A stretch of 26,443 nucleotides of DNA from the NCBI GenBank assembly GCA_025354965.1, contig JANXLW010000248.1, forward strand, positions 1-26,443. The letters are read 5' to 3'. The position numbers and the translations under genes are program-made. The notes below the pieces were generated by a model. It was not told the origin of the DNA. It searched no databases and was given only the letters and a program-made list of their open reading frames with translations. Of this stretch, positions 8,091 to 19,774 are shown in pieces. The stretch is from Betaproteobacteria bacterium (GTDB taxonomy: Bacteria; Pseudomonadota; Gammaproteobacteria; Burkholderiales; Burkholderiaceae_C). Each line of letters begins with the position of its first letter. The stretch's first letter is position 1.

Positions 8091-9599
8091 ATGACTTACA
8101 CCACGGATGTCCAAACCATCTTCAAGGCATTGGACCTTGCGCCGCCAGAGCACAACCCCACCGGGCTGGCGGTCTGCACGCCGATTGACGCCAGCTTGCT
8201 GGCACGCGTCGCTGTCAGCACGCAGGCGCAGGTTGACGCCGCCATCACACGCGCCCACACCCGCTACCTGAGTTGGCGTGATGTGCCGGCGCCCAAGCGC
8301 GGCGAGCTGGTGCGTGCGTTTGGTGAGGCCGTGCGTCGGCACAAGGAGCCCTTGGGCCGCTTGATCACACTGGAGACCGGCAAGATCGTGCAGGAAGGCC
8401 TGGGGGAAGTTCAAGAGGTGGTGGACATCTGTGAATTTGCGGTCGGCTTGTCGCGCCAGCTCTATGGTTTGAGCATTGCCAGCGAGCGGCCCGAGCACAA
8501 GCTGCTGGAAACCTGGCATCCGCTGGGTGTGGTGGGAATTATTTCAGCCTTCAATTTTCCGATGGCGGTGTTTGCCTGGAACGCCGCCCTGGCTTTGGTG
8601 TGCGGCAACACGCTGGTGTGGAAGCCGTCTGAAAAAACACCTTTGTCGGCGCTGGCACTTAACGGCTTGTTGTTGCAGACAGCCCAGGCGCAGGGGCTGG
8701 ACGTGGCGGGGTTGAGTGAATTGGTGATCGGTGACCGGCTGGTTGGGCAAACGCTGGTGTCGCATCCCCAGGTCAGGCTGGTCAGCGCCACCGGTTCCAC
8801 TGCCATGGGCCGCGCTGTGGGTGTGGCCTGCGCCTCGCTCTTCAAACGTTCCCTGCTGGAACTGGGCGGCAACAACGCGGCCATCGTTGGCCCATCGGCC
8901 AATCTCGCGCTGGTGGTGCGCGGGGTGGCGTTCGCGGCGGCCGGCACGGCGGGTCAGCGTTGCACCAGTTTGCGCCGGTTGATCGTGCATCGTACGATTT
9001 ATGCGCCCTTGATGACGGCGCTGGTCCGAGTCTTTGAGCGCCTGCCGGTGGGCGATCCGCTGATATCGGGCACGCTGGTGGGACCGTTGATAGACCAGCG
9101 GGCTTTTGACGCCATGCAACGCTCGTTGGAGCAGGCACGACAGAGCGGCGCCCAGGCTCACTTTGGCAGCCGTGAGGAGGTGGGCGACGCGGCCGCTTTT
9201 TATGTGCGTCCGGCGATCGTTGAGATGGCCACGCAGAGCGGGCCGATGTTGCAGGAAACCTTTGCGCCGATCTTGTATGTGGTGCCTTATGACAGCTTCG
9301 ATGAGGCGATTGCGCTCAACAACGCGGTGGGCCATGGCTTGTCCTCTGCGGTCTTCACACAGGACCTGCGCGAGGCCGAGGTTTTTACGTCGGCGCGTGG
9401 CTCCGACTGCGGCATCGCCAACGTCAATATAGGCACCAGCGGTGCCGAAATTGGTGGCGCATTCGGTGGCGAAAAAGAAACCGGCGGCGGCCGTGAATCA
9501 GGCTCCGACGCGTGGAAAGCCTATATGCGCCGCGCCACCAACACGATCAACTACGGGGCTACACTGCCACTGGCGCAGGGGATCAAGTTCGAGGTGTGA
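8091..9599 (+). CDS. Aldehyde dehydrogenase, ALDH7 (antiquitin / alpha-aminoadipic semialdehyde dehydrogenase) type
   Basis: A 502-residue NAD(P)-dependent aldehyde dehydrogenase. Catalytic residues are visible: Asn155 (SAFNFPMAV), cofactor-contact Lys178 (WKPSEKTP), general-base Glu257 (LELGGNNA) and nucleophile Cys291 (GTAGQRCTSLRRL). The C-terminal segments SGAEIGGAFGGEKETGGGRE and SGSDAWKAYMRRATNTINYG are the hallmark of the ALDH7 branch. In bacteria this branch oxidises 2-aminoadipate 6-semialdehyde (equivalently piperideine-6-carboxylate) in lysine breakdown (AmaB/Pcd). The start follows the LytTR gene by 24 bp on the same strand, so co-transcription is possible, though no functional link is evident. 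No other lysine-catabolic gene is in the window. Branch assignment is firm; the physiological aldehyde is inferred from the family. Confidence 0.9.
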   Translation: MTYTTDVQTIFKALDLAPPEHNPTGLAVCTPIDASLLARVAVSTQAQVDAAITRAHTRYLSWRDVPAPKRGELVRAFGEAVRRHKEPLGRLITLETGKIVQEGLGEVQEVVDICEFAVGLSRQLYGLSIASERPEHKLLETWHPLGVVGIISAFNFPMAVFAWNAALALVCGNTLVWKPSEKTPLSALALNGLLLQTAQAQGLDVAGLSELVIGDRLVGQTLVSHPQVRLVSATGSTAMGRAVGVACASLFKRSLLELGGNNAAIVGPSANLALVVRGVAFAAAGTAGQRCTSLRRLIVHRTIYAPLMTALVRVFERLPVGDPLISGTLVGPLIDQRAFDAMQRSLEQARQSGAQAHFGSREEVGDAAAFYVRPAIVEMATQSGPMLQETFAPILYVVPYDSFDEAIALNNAVGHGLSSAVFTQDLREAEVFTSARGSDCGIANVNIGTSGAEIGGAFGGEKETGGGRESGSDAWKAYMRRATNTINYGATLPLAQGIKFEV

Positions 9600-9608
9600 A
9601 AGGGTAAA

Positions 9609-9992
9609 TCAGGCGCGGGACGTTATGAAGAACGTAACGCTCTGAATCCCAGCCACCGTCAGCAGCAGTGAGCCGAACAGGTGCAAGGCGGACGTGCCAA
9701 ACGCCAGGGCGTAGCGCTGTTGACCCAGCATGCCGACCACTTCCGCCGAGAAGCTTGAGAACGTGGTGAGGGCGCCCAAAAAGCCCGTCACCAGGGCCAG
9801 CCGCCACACCGGGTCCAGATTGGGCAAGGCCTGAAAGACGGCGACGCAAACGCCCACCAGGTAGCCGCCGATCAGGTTGGCGGCGAGGGTACCCAGCGGG
9901 ATGACAGCGCCCGGATTGAGCCACAGGCCCAAGCCCCATCGGGCCAGCGCGCCGATGCTGGCACCGATACAAATTGCAAGGACTGAGATCAT
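9609..9992 (-). CDS. crcB: Fluoride exporter CrcB/Fluc
   Basis: A 127-residue protein with four hydrophobic helices, the standard size for Fluc channels, which work as dual-topology dimers exporting fluoride. The diagnostic motifs are visible: GALARWGLGL after helix 1, the central Asn in GTLAANLIGGYLVG, and GFLGALTTFSSFSAE, which holds the helix-break and phenylalanine-box region. The start codon is 33 bases downstream of the TRAP large permease stop, on the same strand, so it may be the last gene of that transcript. The gap is too short for a fluoride riboswitch in front of crcB, and I see none. The gene ends 9 bases from the convergent aldehyde dehydrogenase stop. Confidence 0.93.
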   Translation of the reverse strand: MISVLAICIGASIGALARWGLGLWLNPGAVIPLGTLAANLIGGYLVGVCVAVFQALPNLDPVWRLALVTGFLGALTTFSSFSAEVVGMLGQQRYALAFGTSALHLFGSLLLTVAGIQSVTFFITSRA

Positions 9993-10003
9993 GACGTCGT
10001 CAT
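9991..10003. repeat. 13-base palindrome overlapping the crcB start codon
   Basis: ATGACGTCGTCAT reads as a perfect inverted repeat around its central base (ATGACG, T, CGTCAT). It covers the first two transcribed bases of the crcB start codon and the bases just before it. It may be a protein-binding half-site pair, an RNA hairpin hiding the start codon, or chance. No function is claimed. Confidence 0.4.
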
Positions 10004-10025
10004 CATAAAGGCGGCGACGGTCGCG

Positions 10026-11321
10026 CTACATCTTGCCCGGCAGCCAGGTGGCAATTTGCGGAAAGAACCACAGCACCAGCACCATCACGCACATCAAAAA
10101 GAAAAACGGCAGGGTGACGCGGGCGATGTAGGTGATTTCCTTTCGGGTCATGCCTTGCAACACAAACAGGTTAAAGCCGACCGGCGGTGTAATTTGTGCC
10201 ATCTCGACCACGATCACAATGAAGATGCCAAACCAGAGCAGGTCTATGTGCGCCGCTTGTACGGTCGGTAGCAGCACGCCCATGGTCAGCACCACCATCG
10301 AAATGCCATCCAGAAAACAGCCCAGGATGGCGTAGAACACGGTCAGTGCCAGTATCAGCAGGAACGGGCTCAAACCCAGTGAAGAGACGTATTCAGCAAG
10401 GTGCCGAGGCAGGCCGATGTAACCCATGCTCAGCGTCAGGAACGCGGCGCCGGCCAGAATCAGCGCGATCATGCAATACAGGCGCGTGGCCCCCATCAAG
10501 GATTCCCTGAACGTCGTCCAGCTGAGTGAGCCTTGCAAGACCGACAGTACGAACGAGCCAATGACACCCACGGCTGCGGCCTCGGTGGCCGTGGCAATGC
10601 CAGCGTAGATGCTGCCCAGCACGGCGCCTATCAGCCCCATGACCGGTATCAGGTGGCGCGACTCGTAGAGCCTTTGAGAGAAGGTGAATTGCTCGGTGCT
10701 GGGCGGAATCCTGCCCGGATTGCGCAAGGACCAGACGATGATGTAGCCGCTGAACAATGAAGCCAGCAACAGACCCGGCAAGACACCGGCCACAAACAAT
10801 TGCGAGATCGACACCTCGGCGCTGACGCCGTACACAATCATGATGATAGATGGTGGTATCAGCAGGCCCAGCGTACCGGCACCGGCCAGCGAGCCGATGA
10901 TCTGGTCTTGCGGGTAGCCGCGTCGGGTCAACTCGGGCAGCGTCATCTTGCCGATGGTGGCGCAGGTGGCGGCGCTGGAGCCCGAAACGGCGGCGAAGAT
11001 GGCGCAGCCAATCACGTTGGTGTGCAGCAGGCGCCCGGGCAACCAGTTGACCCAGGGTGCCAGGCCTTTGAACATGCTCTCAGACAGTTTGGTGCGAAAC
11101 AAAATCTCGCCCATCCAGATGAACAGGGGCAGGGCGGTCAGCGTCCAGCTGGAAGACGACCCCCAGATGGTGACTGCCATGGCGTCGCCGGCCGGTCGGC
11201 TGGAGAACAGTTCCATGGCAATCCAGGCGACGCCGGTCAGCGTCAGGCCAATCCAGACACCGCTGCCCAGGATCAGGAACAACGACGCAACCAGCAGCGC
11301 TGTAACTCCGAGTTCACTCAT
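10026..11321 (-). CDS. dctM: TRAP transporter large permease (DctM family)
   Basis: A 431-residue, strongly hydrophobic protein of the TRAP large-permease family. I place the start at the ATG at 11321, preceded by an AAAGGGG ribosome binding site; a TTG one codon earlier is unlikely. It has about a dozen predicted membrane helices. Family segments include LPLFIWMGEILFRTKLSESM, GSLAGAGTLGLLIPPSIIMI, ATATEAAAVGVIGSFV, and the C-terminal VVEMAQITPPVGFNLFVLQG, where the PPVGFN stretch is highly conserved. It forms the sodium-coupled transport core with DctQ and receives substrate from the periplasmic DctP. It is third in the dctP-dctQ-dctM operon, 27 bp after dctQ. Confidence 0.93.
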   Translation of the reverse strand: MSELGVTALLVASLFLILGSGVWIGLTLTGVAWIAMELFSSRPAGDAMAVTIWGSSSSWTLTALPLFIWMGEILFRTKLSESMFKGLAPWVNWLPGRLLHTNVIGCAIFAAVSGSSAATCATIGKMTLPELTRRGYPQDQIIGSLAGAGTLGLLIPPSIIMIVYGVSAEVSISQLFVAGVLPGLLLASLFSGYIIVWSLRNPGRIPPSTEQFTFSQRLYESRHLIPVMGLIGAVLGSIYAGIATATEAAAVGVIGSFVLSVLQGSLSWTTFRESLMGATRLYCMIALILAGAAFLTLSMGYIGLPRHLAEYVSSLGLSPFLLILALTVFYAILGCFLDGISMVVLTMGVLLPTVQAAHIDLLWFGIFIVIVVEMAQITPPVGFNLFVLQGMTRKEITYIARVTLPFFFLMCVMVLVLWFFPQIATWLPGKM

Positions 11322-11348
11322 CAAAACCCCTTTAATGGCCGCAGTTGG

Positions 11349-11873
11349 TTATTCGTTGTGCAAGGCTTCATCGTTGCTACTGGTGACGCGCTGGCCGAGA
11401 AACTCCAGCACCAATTCATCGACAAAGGCGATCAGCAGAACCAGGGTGCCCACCGCCATGCCGATTTGCGGAAGCCACAAGGGCGTGGCGTCGTTGCCGG
11501 TGGAGATGTCGTTGAAATCCCAGGATTGGTAGGCCAGCCTGATGCTGTAAAAACAGAACAAACCCGATAACAGAACGGCGGCACTCAGGCTCCAAAGTTC
11601 CAGTGCTTTCTTTGCCCGAGGGGGTACGGCATTGAGCAACAGGGTGACCCGGATATGCTCGTTTTTCTTGAGCGTATGCGCCAGCGCCAGAAAACCCGCC
11701 GCTGCCATGCAGTAGCCGGCATACATGTCGGTACCGCGAAAGCTCAGCGACACATAGCGGTCCAGCATACCCAGCACCACCATGAGTAACGTGCCGACCA
11801 TCATGAATGCAGCGGCCCAGGCTGAAGCGTCATAGAGCCGGTCCAGACCGTTGCGAAGTGACGACGCAGACAT
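11349..11873 (-). CDS. dctQ: TRAP transporter small permease (DctQ family)
   Basis: A 174-residue membrane protein with four predicted helices: about 16-36, 52-66, 90-112 and 133-156. This is the usual size and topology for the TRAP small subunit. The segment YAGYCMAAAGFLALAHTLKK followed by NEHIRVTLL is the typical DctQ core, where the EHIRV region leads into an amphipathic stretch. Its ATG directly follows the dctP stop codon (TAAATG), a sign of translational coupling. DctQ is thought to hold the large permease in place and help docking of the binding protein. DctQ sequences vary widely, so the call also rests on position between dctP and dctM. Confidence 0.9.
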   Translation of the reverse strand: MSASSLRNGLDRLYDASAWAAAFMMVGTLLMVVLGMLDRYVSLSFRGTDMYAGYCMAAAGFLALAHTLKKNEHIRVTLLLNAVPPRAKKALELWSLSAAVLLSGLFCFYSIRLAYQSWDFNDISTGNDATPLWLPQIGMAVGTLVLLIAFVDELVLEFLGQRVTSSNDEALHNE

Positions 11874-12842
11874 TTACTTTTTGCGGTAAGCGCTGATCAG
11901 GGTTTGGCCATCGGCACCGGCTTTTTTCTCCCAGTCGGCCAGCATGATGGTGCCCACTTGTTTCAGGTCGGAAGCCAGCTTGGGTGAGGGCGACAAAATT
12001 TTCATGCCCTTTTTCGTCAGCTCTGCCTTGTACCACTCGTTTTTCTCGGCGCTGGAAGCCCAGCCGCGTGCTTCAGCGTCGGCTGCAGCTTTGGTCACAG
12101 CGGCCTGCGTAGTGGCGTCCAGCGCATTGAACGCCTTGAGATTGACGATGACCGCATTTTTGGGTAACCAGGCCTGGGCGTCATACAAGTACTTCACCGA
12201 TTCATAAATCTTGGTGTCATAACCGGTGGCACCGGAAGTCATCATGCTGTCCACCACGCCGGTGGCAAACGCCTGGCTGACTTCGGCCGCCTGAATGGTG
12301 ACCGGTTGTGCGCCTATCAGTTCCGCCATCTTGGCGGTGGCCGGGCTGTAAGCGCGCCACTTGACACCACGCATGTCGGCCACCGATGCCAGCTCTTTCT
12401 TGACAAACAAACCCTGTGGTGGCCAGGCCACGGCGTACAGGATCTTCATGCCTTGGGCGCCCAGTATTTTGTCCAGCACCGGTTTTTGGGCGGTATAAAG
12501 TTTTTTGCTATCGGCATAACTCGAAGCCAGAAACGGAATGCCGTCGGCACCAAAAATCGGATTTTCGTTTTCAAAATTCACCAGCAGGATTTCACCGATC
12601 TGGGCTTGCCCGCCTTGTACCGCACGCTTGATTTCGGGCGCTTTGAACAGCGACGCATTGGCGTGCACCGTGATCTTGAGCTTGCCACCGGTGGCAGTAT
12701 CCACGTCTTTGGCAAATTGGGTGATATTCTCGGTATGGAAGTTGCTCGCCGGGTAGGCGGCCGGCAGGTCCCATTTGGTTTGGGCGAAAGGCGCGGAGCT
12801 GCAGGTGATTGCAGCGAGCACAAGGGCGAATTTGATCTTCAT
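11874..12842 (-). CDS. dctP: TRAP transporter periplasmic substrate-binding protein (DctP family)
   Basis: A 322-residue secreted protein. I use the ATG at 12842, which has a GGAG ribosome binding site 5 bases upstream and opens a good signal peptide (MKIKFALVLAAITCSSAPFA, cleavage near residue 20). An open upstream extension to 12962 adds 40 residues with no signal-peptide character. The mature part shows DctP features: KWDLPAAYPASNFHTENI, GQAQIGEILL, and the ligand-contact region GVKWRAYSPATAKMAELIGA with its conserved arginine, followed by EVSQAFATGVVDSMMTSG. It captures a carboxylate ligand in the periplasm for DctQM. The divergent neighbour is a hydantoinase/5-oxoprolinase, so 5-oxoproline or a hydantoin-like acid is a reasonable guess for the ligand. 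The ligand cannot be read from the sequence. Confidence 0.92.
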   Translation of the reverse strand: MKIKFALVLAAITCSSAPFAQTKWDLPAAYPASNFHTENITQFAKDVDTATGGKLKITVHANASLFKAPEIKRAVQGGQAQIGEILLVNFENENPIFGADGIPFLASSYADSKKLYTAQKPVLDKILGAQGMKILYAVAWPPQGLFVKKELASVADMRGVKWRAYSPATAKMAELIGAQPVTIQAAEVSQAFATGVVDSMMTSGATGYDTKIYESVKYLYDAQAWLPKNAVIVNLKAFNALDATTQAAVTKAAADAEARGWASSAEKNEWYKAELTKKGMKILSPSPKLASDLKQVGTIMLADWEKKAGADGQTLISAYRKK

Positions 12843-12979
12843 CGCAACTCCAAAATGAGAATTGGTGTAAGTGGCCTTAGGATAAGCGAAATCCCGCAAC
12901 CGTTTTCGGGCAGAGCCCGGCACCGGATGCGTCTTCAAGAACACTTTCGCAGGCTGCAGCAAACGGCTTGTTGGACACC

Positions 12980-16669
<3,690 letters not shown>

Positions 16670-16859
16670 TGCGGTGGTCAGACCGGTCTGTCACGAATAC
16701 CATTTGCTTGCCCATCGCTGCCTTAGGAATTTCGGCTTGAAGGGCGGCAGGGTGGCGCTTGCGGTCATTCATGCGGGGTGCTTTGTGTGGGCCGATGACA
16801 CTGCCGCAGATAGTTCCGCTCATGTCCCCCGGAGCGGGCTGCGCCCACTCCTCCTCCTT

Positions 16860-16880
16860 GACTTGGCAAAACCCCAAGTC
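16860..16880. repeat. Stem-loop GACTTGG...CCAAGTC
   Basis: GACTTGG and CCAAGTC form a perfect 7-base-pair stem around a 7-base loop. There is no T-tract on either side in either direction, so it is not a typical intrinsic terminator. It follows a GC-rich stretch (CCCCCGGAGCGGGCTGCGCC) that somewhat resembles the palindromic repeats of this bacterial family. Function unknown. Confidence 0.4.
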
Positions 16881-17382
16881 CACGCTGCACCATCCGCGAC
16901 AGCGTCATCGTCAATCAGCCGTGTTGGCTTGCAATGCCTCAATATCCTTGAGCCCTGACGTGCCTTGGCCCCAGGTCTGAAAGTCATTTTGCAAGACCGC
17001 TTGGTGTCTGCTGAAGACAGACAGTGGGAAATTTTGAATCTCAGTTGGCCCGACCGGTTGCTGAGTTAATGATTCAAACAACCAGCATCCAGGCAGTCAC
17101 AGAAGTGAACGCATTTGTGATCGCTGTGGTTGGCGACCCGGCCCAGTTTGTTCTCGCCACGGTGGGCCGTGCCCGAAGCCGATTTGGTTGGCAGGCATTT
17201 CAGGGTGGACCCGGTCCATCCGCGTGTCAAGGTGAGGGCTTGCCCCCTGATCGGTGGCTGACCCAAGGGGCCATACTGGCCTTCATGCGGTTGGCATGGT
17301 TATCCGGTATCCGTTCAAACCACAGGTGAATCCCTATATGAGCCAGCTTCCCAAAGCCGTGCCAGCAGCACTCACTTGCGCC

Positions 17383-17416
17383 AAAAAGTAGCGGGGCTGA
17401 CCTCGCGGCCAACCCC
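17383..17416 (-). terminator. Intrinsic terminator of the S8 protease pseudogene
   Basis: Read on the minus strand, GGGGTTGGCC, a GCGA loop and GGTCAGCCCC form a 10-pair stem that includes two G-U pairs. It is followed within five bases by TTTTT. It starts about 28 bases after the restored TAG stop (17446-17444), the expected place for a rho-independent terminator. Its match to the ancestral stop, not to the premature one, supports reading this as the original 3' end of the gene. Confidence 0.65.
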
Positions 17417-17443
17417 TCCCGGGCTAGCTTCAGTGGCGGGTGA

Positions 17444-19027
17444 CTACCGCTGGACGGCGATCACCGGCGAGGTCCAGGCCTCCCAGTGGGTGGGATCGAA
17501 GGCGTTGCCGAGCGCCTTCAGGACCGAGATGCGGGCGGTGTAGTTTCCATTCGGGACGGTGATGGTGTTGTTCCCCTTCATGACCACCCCGTCCCAGGCC
17601 CAGCTAAAGAAGCCGGTGGCCGAGGAGTTGCGCGACAGGTACTCGTCGGTGGATGCCTGGCCGACCAGCTGCCGACCTCATCGTAGATGTCGATGTTGAA
17701 AAGGCGAGACGGGTGGTCGAGGTGGACGAGGAAGAACGGAATGTCCTCACCGACCATCGTATAGGACCAGTCAGCTGGGCCGGTGATCGGGCCGTAATAC
17801 TGCCCCGCGTAGAGCCCAGCCAGCCAGGGGAAGCCGTTGACGGTCGGCGTCATTACCTGGATCGACTGGTAGTCGCCCACGAAGCCGGCGTACGGCACCC
17901 GCTTCACGTCACCACCGCCGCGCGGCGTGAAGACGATGTAGCCGCCGTACAACCCCTTGTCCGGGTCGGTCGGGGCGGTGATGGTGACCTTGAACTCGGC
18001 CTCGCCGCCGACGCGGAGCGTGATGCTCGGCGTGCTGAAGGTGACGGTGGCATCCGAGCCCCAGAAGGCCGGCACGAAGGTCCCAGCCACCGAGAGGGTG
18101 TTCTCGTAGGAGAGATCGTAGATGAGCGTCGTCGGGCCGATGTTGGTCACCTTGACTTGCCTGCTGAAGGGCTTGCCCCGGGTTTCGCCGAGAGCCAGCT
18201 TGGCCGGCTCGATGGTGACCGGGGTGGTGATGGCCTGGTCGATCTGGAGCAGGCCGGCCCCCTGGCGAGCCACGCCGTCAAGGATGCCGATCTGCGGGGC
18301 CAGCGACCAGAGCCGCGGCTCGGCGCTGGCGAGCAGGAAGGCGCGTACATCTTTGGCGTCGGCCGAGGTGGAGCCGACGCAACCGAAGACGCGGTAGGCG
18401 CCGAACGTGACGTCTGGGGCGACGCCGGTGACCACGCCCTTGGCGCCGATGATGCCGGCCACGTGGGTGCCGTGCCCGGCGCAGTCGTCGGGGAAGGCGT
18501 CGGGGGTCATGGTCGGGTTGAAGGCGGGGGAGGAGTAGTCGGCGTTGTAGGCGTCGCCCACGAAGTCCCAGCCGGTCACCACCCGCTTGTTGGGGAAGGC
18601 ATGGCTGTTGCTGGCGGCGACGCCGCTGCCGCCGAGGTCGGCGTTGTCATAGTCGATGCCGGTGTCGATGACGCCCACGCGGATGCCGCGCCCGGTGATG
18701 CCGAGCAGGCTCTGCGCCACGTCGGCGCCGGTCATGGCCAGCGCCGTGAAGAGCTCGGGGCTGGAGACCTGGACCTGCGGCATGGGGATGGAGACGACCG
18801 GCGTCAGCGACTTCACGCCCGCCATCCGGCGCAGCTTGCCAAGTTCTGAGGGCTTCACTGCCACCGAGAAACCATTGAATAGCGTCGTGAAGGCGTGGCG
18901 CTCCTGCAGCGAGATGCCGCCGCGCGCCGCCGCTTCGCGGAAGCCTTTGTGCTCGGCCCGAACGGTCGCCTCGACGCCGCCATCGACGACGGGCACTCCC
19001 TCGAGCTCGACGAACCAGACCTTCGGG
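17444..19027 (-). pseudogene. Subtilisin-family (S8) serine protease, decayed: 5' end lost, catalytic Ser region deleted, C-terminal frameshift
   Basis: Homology begins at PKVWFVELEGVPV near 19025, the propeptide region of large secreted S8 proteases, and goes on to LFNGFSVAVKPSELGKLRRM. The catalytic Asp (GVIDTGIDYDNADLGG) and His (DCAGHGTHVAGIIGAKG) are present. After FGCVGSTSAD (about 18360) the frame jumps directly to VRAFLLASAEP, which in relatives lies just downstream of the GTSMA catalytic serine. The protease-associated insert and the serine are therefore gone. The Fn3-like C-terminal region follows. Near 17670 one base is missing, so the frame runs into an early stop at 17578. Shifting frame restores LVGQASTDEYLSRNS and a tail WEAWTSPVIAVQR ending in TAG at 17446. 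There is no signal peptide. GC and G/C-ending codons are visibly higher than in the neighbours, suggesting transfer. An active protease is very unlikely. Confidence 0.82.
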
Positions 19028-19135
19028 GTCGAAGCGCATCTGAATGCGCAGGAGTTTCGCGAACTCGACCCGCGCGAAGGCGAAACACTGTTGTTGACGC
19101 CGCGCAAGGCGCGCGTTTTTGTCGACACAGACTGA
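19028..19135 (+). pseudogene. 3' remnant resembling the C-terminus of CysA (sulfate/thiosulfate ABC transporter ATPase)
   Basis: On the strand opposite the protease pseudogene, 35 codons end in a natural-looking stop at 19135. The peptide contains LNAQEFRELDPREGET and TPRKARVFVD. This reads like the TOBE-like C-terminal end of CysA proteins, which commonly finish in a PRKARVFV-type sequence. Nothing of the ATPase domain remains: the S8 fragment begins immediately to the left. CysA energises sulfate import, so a functional copy would have to lie elsewhere. The identification rests on a short peptide and could also be another ABC ATPase of the same subfamily. Confidence 0.55.
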
Positions 19136-19269
19136 CTGCCGCAAGCTTTGAATTCAATGCAACATTACCGACCCATAACCAGTGGCTGTCGATGGCTTTT
19201 TGGAGGAGGCGGATCGCAAATGGTTTCGGTGGCAGGCGCATATATGTGGATGAAAGGTATGCTCTGGGC

Positions 19270-19764
19270 ATGATTTTCAGATGCCTGTTGTTGCTGATTG
19301 CCTTGCTGGCCACCAGCGCTCATGCGCGGGAAACATGGGTTGGACAGGTCACCTACGTCACCGATGGCGACACGTTGTGGGTGCTGCCGGATAGGGGCGG
19401 CCCGGCCCGCAAGCTGCGCATTGAAGGCATCGATGCACCGGAGATTTGCCAGAGCGGTGGCAAGGCTTCGCGTGATGTGCTGGTGCAGCGTGCACTGCAT
19501 CAGCGTGTGACCGTGGCTGTGGCGCACTATGACCGCTACGGCAGAGGCCTGGCGCGCATCTGGCTCAATGGCAATGATCTGGGTGCGCAGATGGTGCGCT
19601 CTGGTCAGGCCTGGTCTTACTCCAGGCGTCGCAAGTCAGAAAGTTATGCGGCCGAAGAATCGATGGCGCGACAGTCGCACCTGGGCTTGTTTGCCTTTGG
19701 CGCTGCCGAGGCGCCGTGGGACTTTCGAAAACGACACGGCTCGTGCCATGTCGCCAAGCGTTGA
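19270..19764 (+). CDS. Secreted thermonuclease-like (SNase) nuclease
   Basis: A 164-residue protein. The ATG at 19270 gives a good signal peptide (MIFRCLLLLIALLATSAHA). The SNase fold follows: VTYVTDGDTLWVL carries the calcium-site Asp, KLRIEGIDAPEICQ holds the conserved Arg and the APE motif, and DRYGRGLARIWLNGNDLGAQ contains the second catalytic Arg region. SGQAWSYSRRR and SHLGLFAF are the usual C-terminal landmarks. Such enzymes cut DNA and RNA outside the cytoplasm. It is the first intact gene to the right of the decayed protease patch. Its stop is 10 bases from the convergent moeB stop. A longer open frame leftward to 18895 is antisense read-through of the pseudogene and is not used. Confidence 0.87.
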   Translation: MIFRCLLLLIALLATSAHARETWVGQVTYVTDGDTLWVLPDRGGPARKLRIEGIDAPEICQSGGKASRDVLVQRALHQRVTVAVAHYDRYGRGLARIWLNGNDLGAQMVRSGQAWSYSRRRKSESYAAEESMARQSHLGLFAFGAAEAPWDFRKRHGSCHVAKR

Positions 19765-19774
19765 ACCTGCCGCC

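Larger units (their letters stand above)
16670..17443. other. 774-bp stretch without an intact gene; decayed sequence
   Basis: No open frame here has family-like features. Three items are visible. A 12-base perfect palindrome CAGACCGGTCTG (16679-16690) lies just after the oxoprolinase stop. A stem-loop lies at 16860-16880. On the minus strand a frame open from about 17090 to the stop at 16911 ends in a peptide that looks protein-like (FQTWGQGTSGLKDIEALQ) but has no start codon and is preceded by stops, so it may be the tail of a dead gene. I do not recognise its family. The right end holds the terminator of the S8 pseudogene. Confidence 0.6.

Noticed and set aside
8544..9335. A 263-codon minus-strand open frame, rich in His, Arg and Gln
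   Set aside because: It is antisense to the well-supported aldehyde dehydrogenase and has no recognisable features.
9993..10025. Possible fluoride riboswitch before crcB
   Set aside because: Only 33 bases separate crcB from the preceding stop codon, too short for the known structure, and no conserved core is visible.
12907..12919. Hairpin CGGGC-AGA-GCCCG between dctP and the oxoprolinase gene, considered as a terminator or operator
   Set aside because: The stem is only 5 bp and no T-tract follows on either strand; one such short repeat is expected by chance in GC-rich DNA.
17653..18849. A 398-codon open frame on the plus strand, rich in Gly, Val, Ala, Asp and Arg
   Set aside because: It is antisense to the S8 protease fragment. 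Its composition is what high-GC codon positions give on the opposite strand, and it has no domain-like motif.
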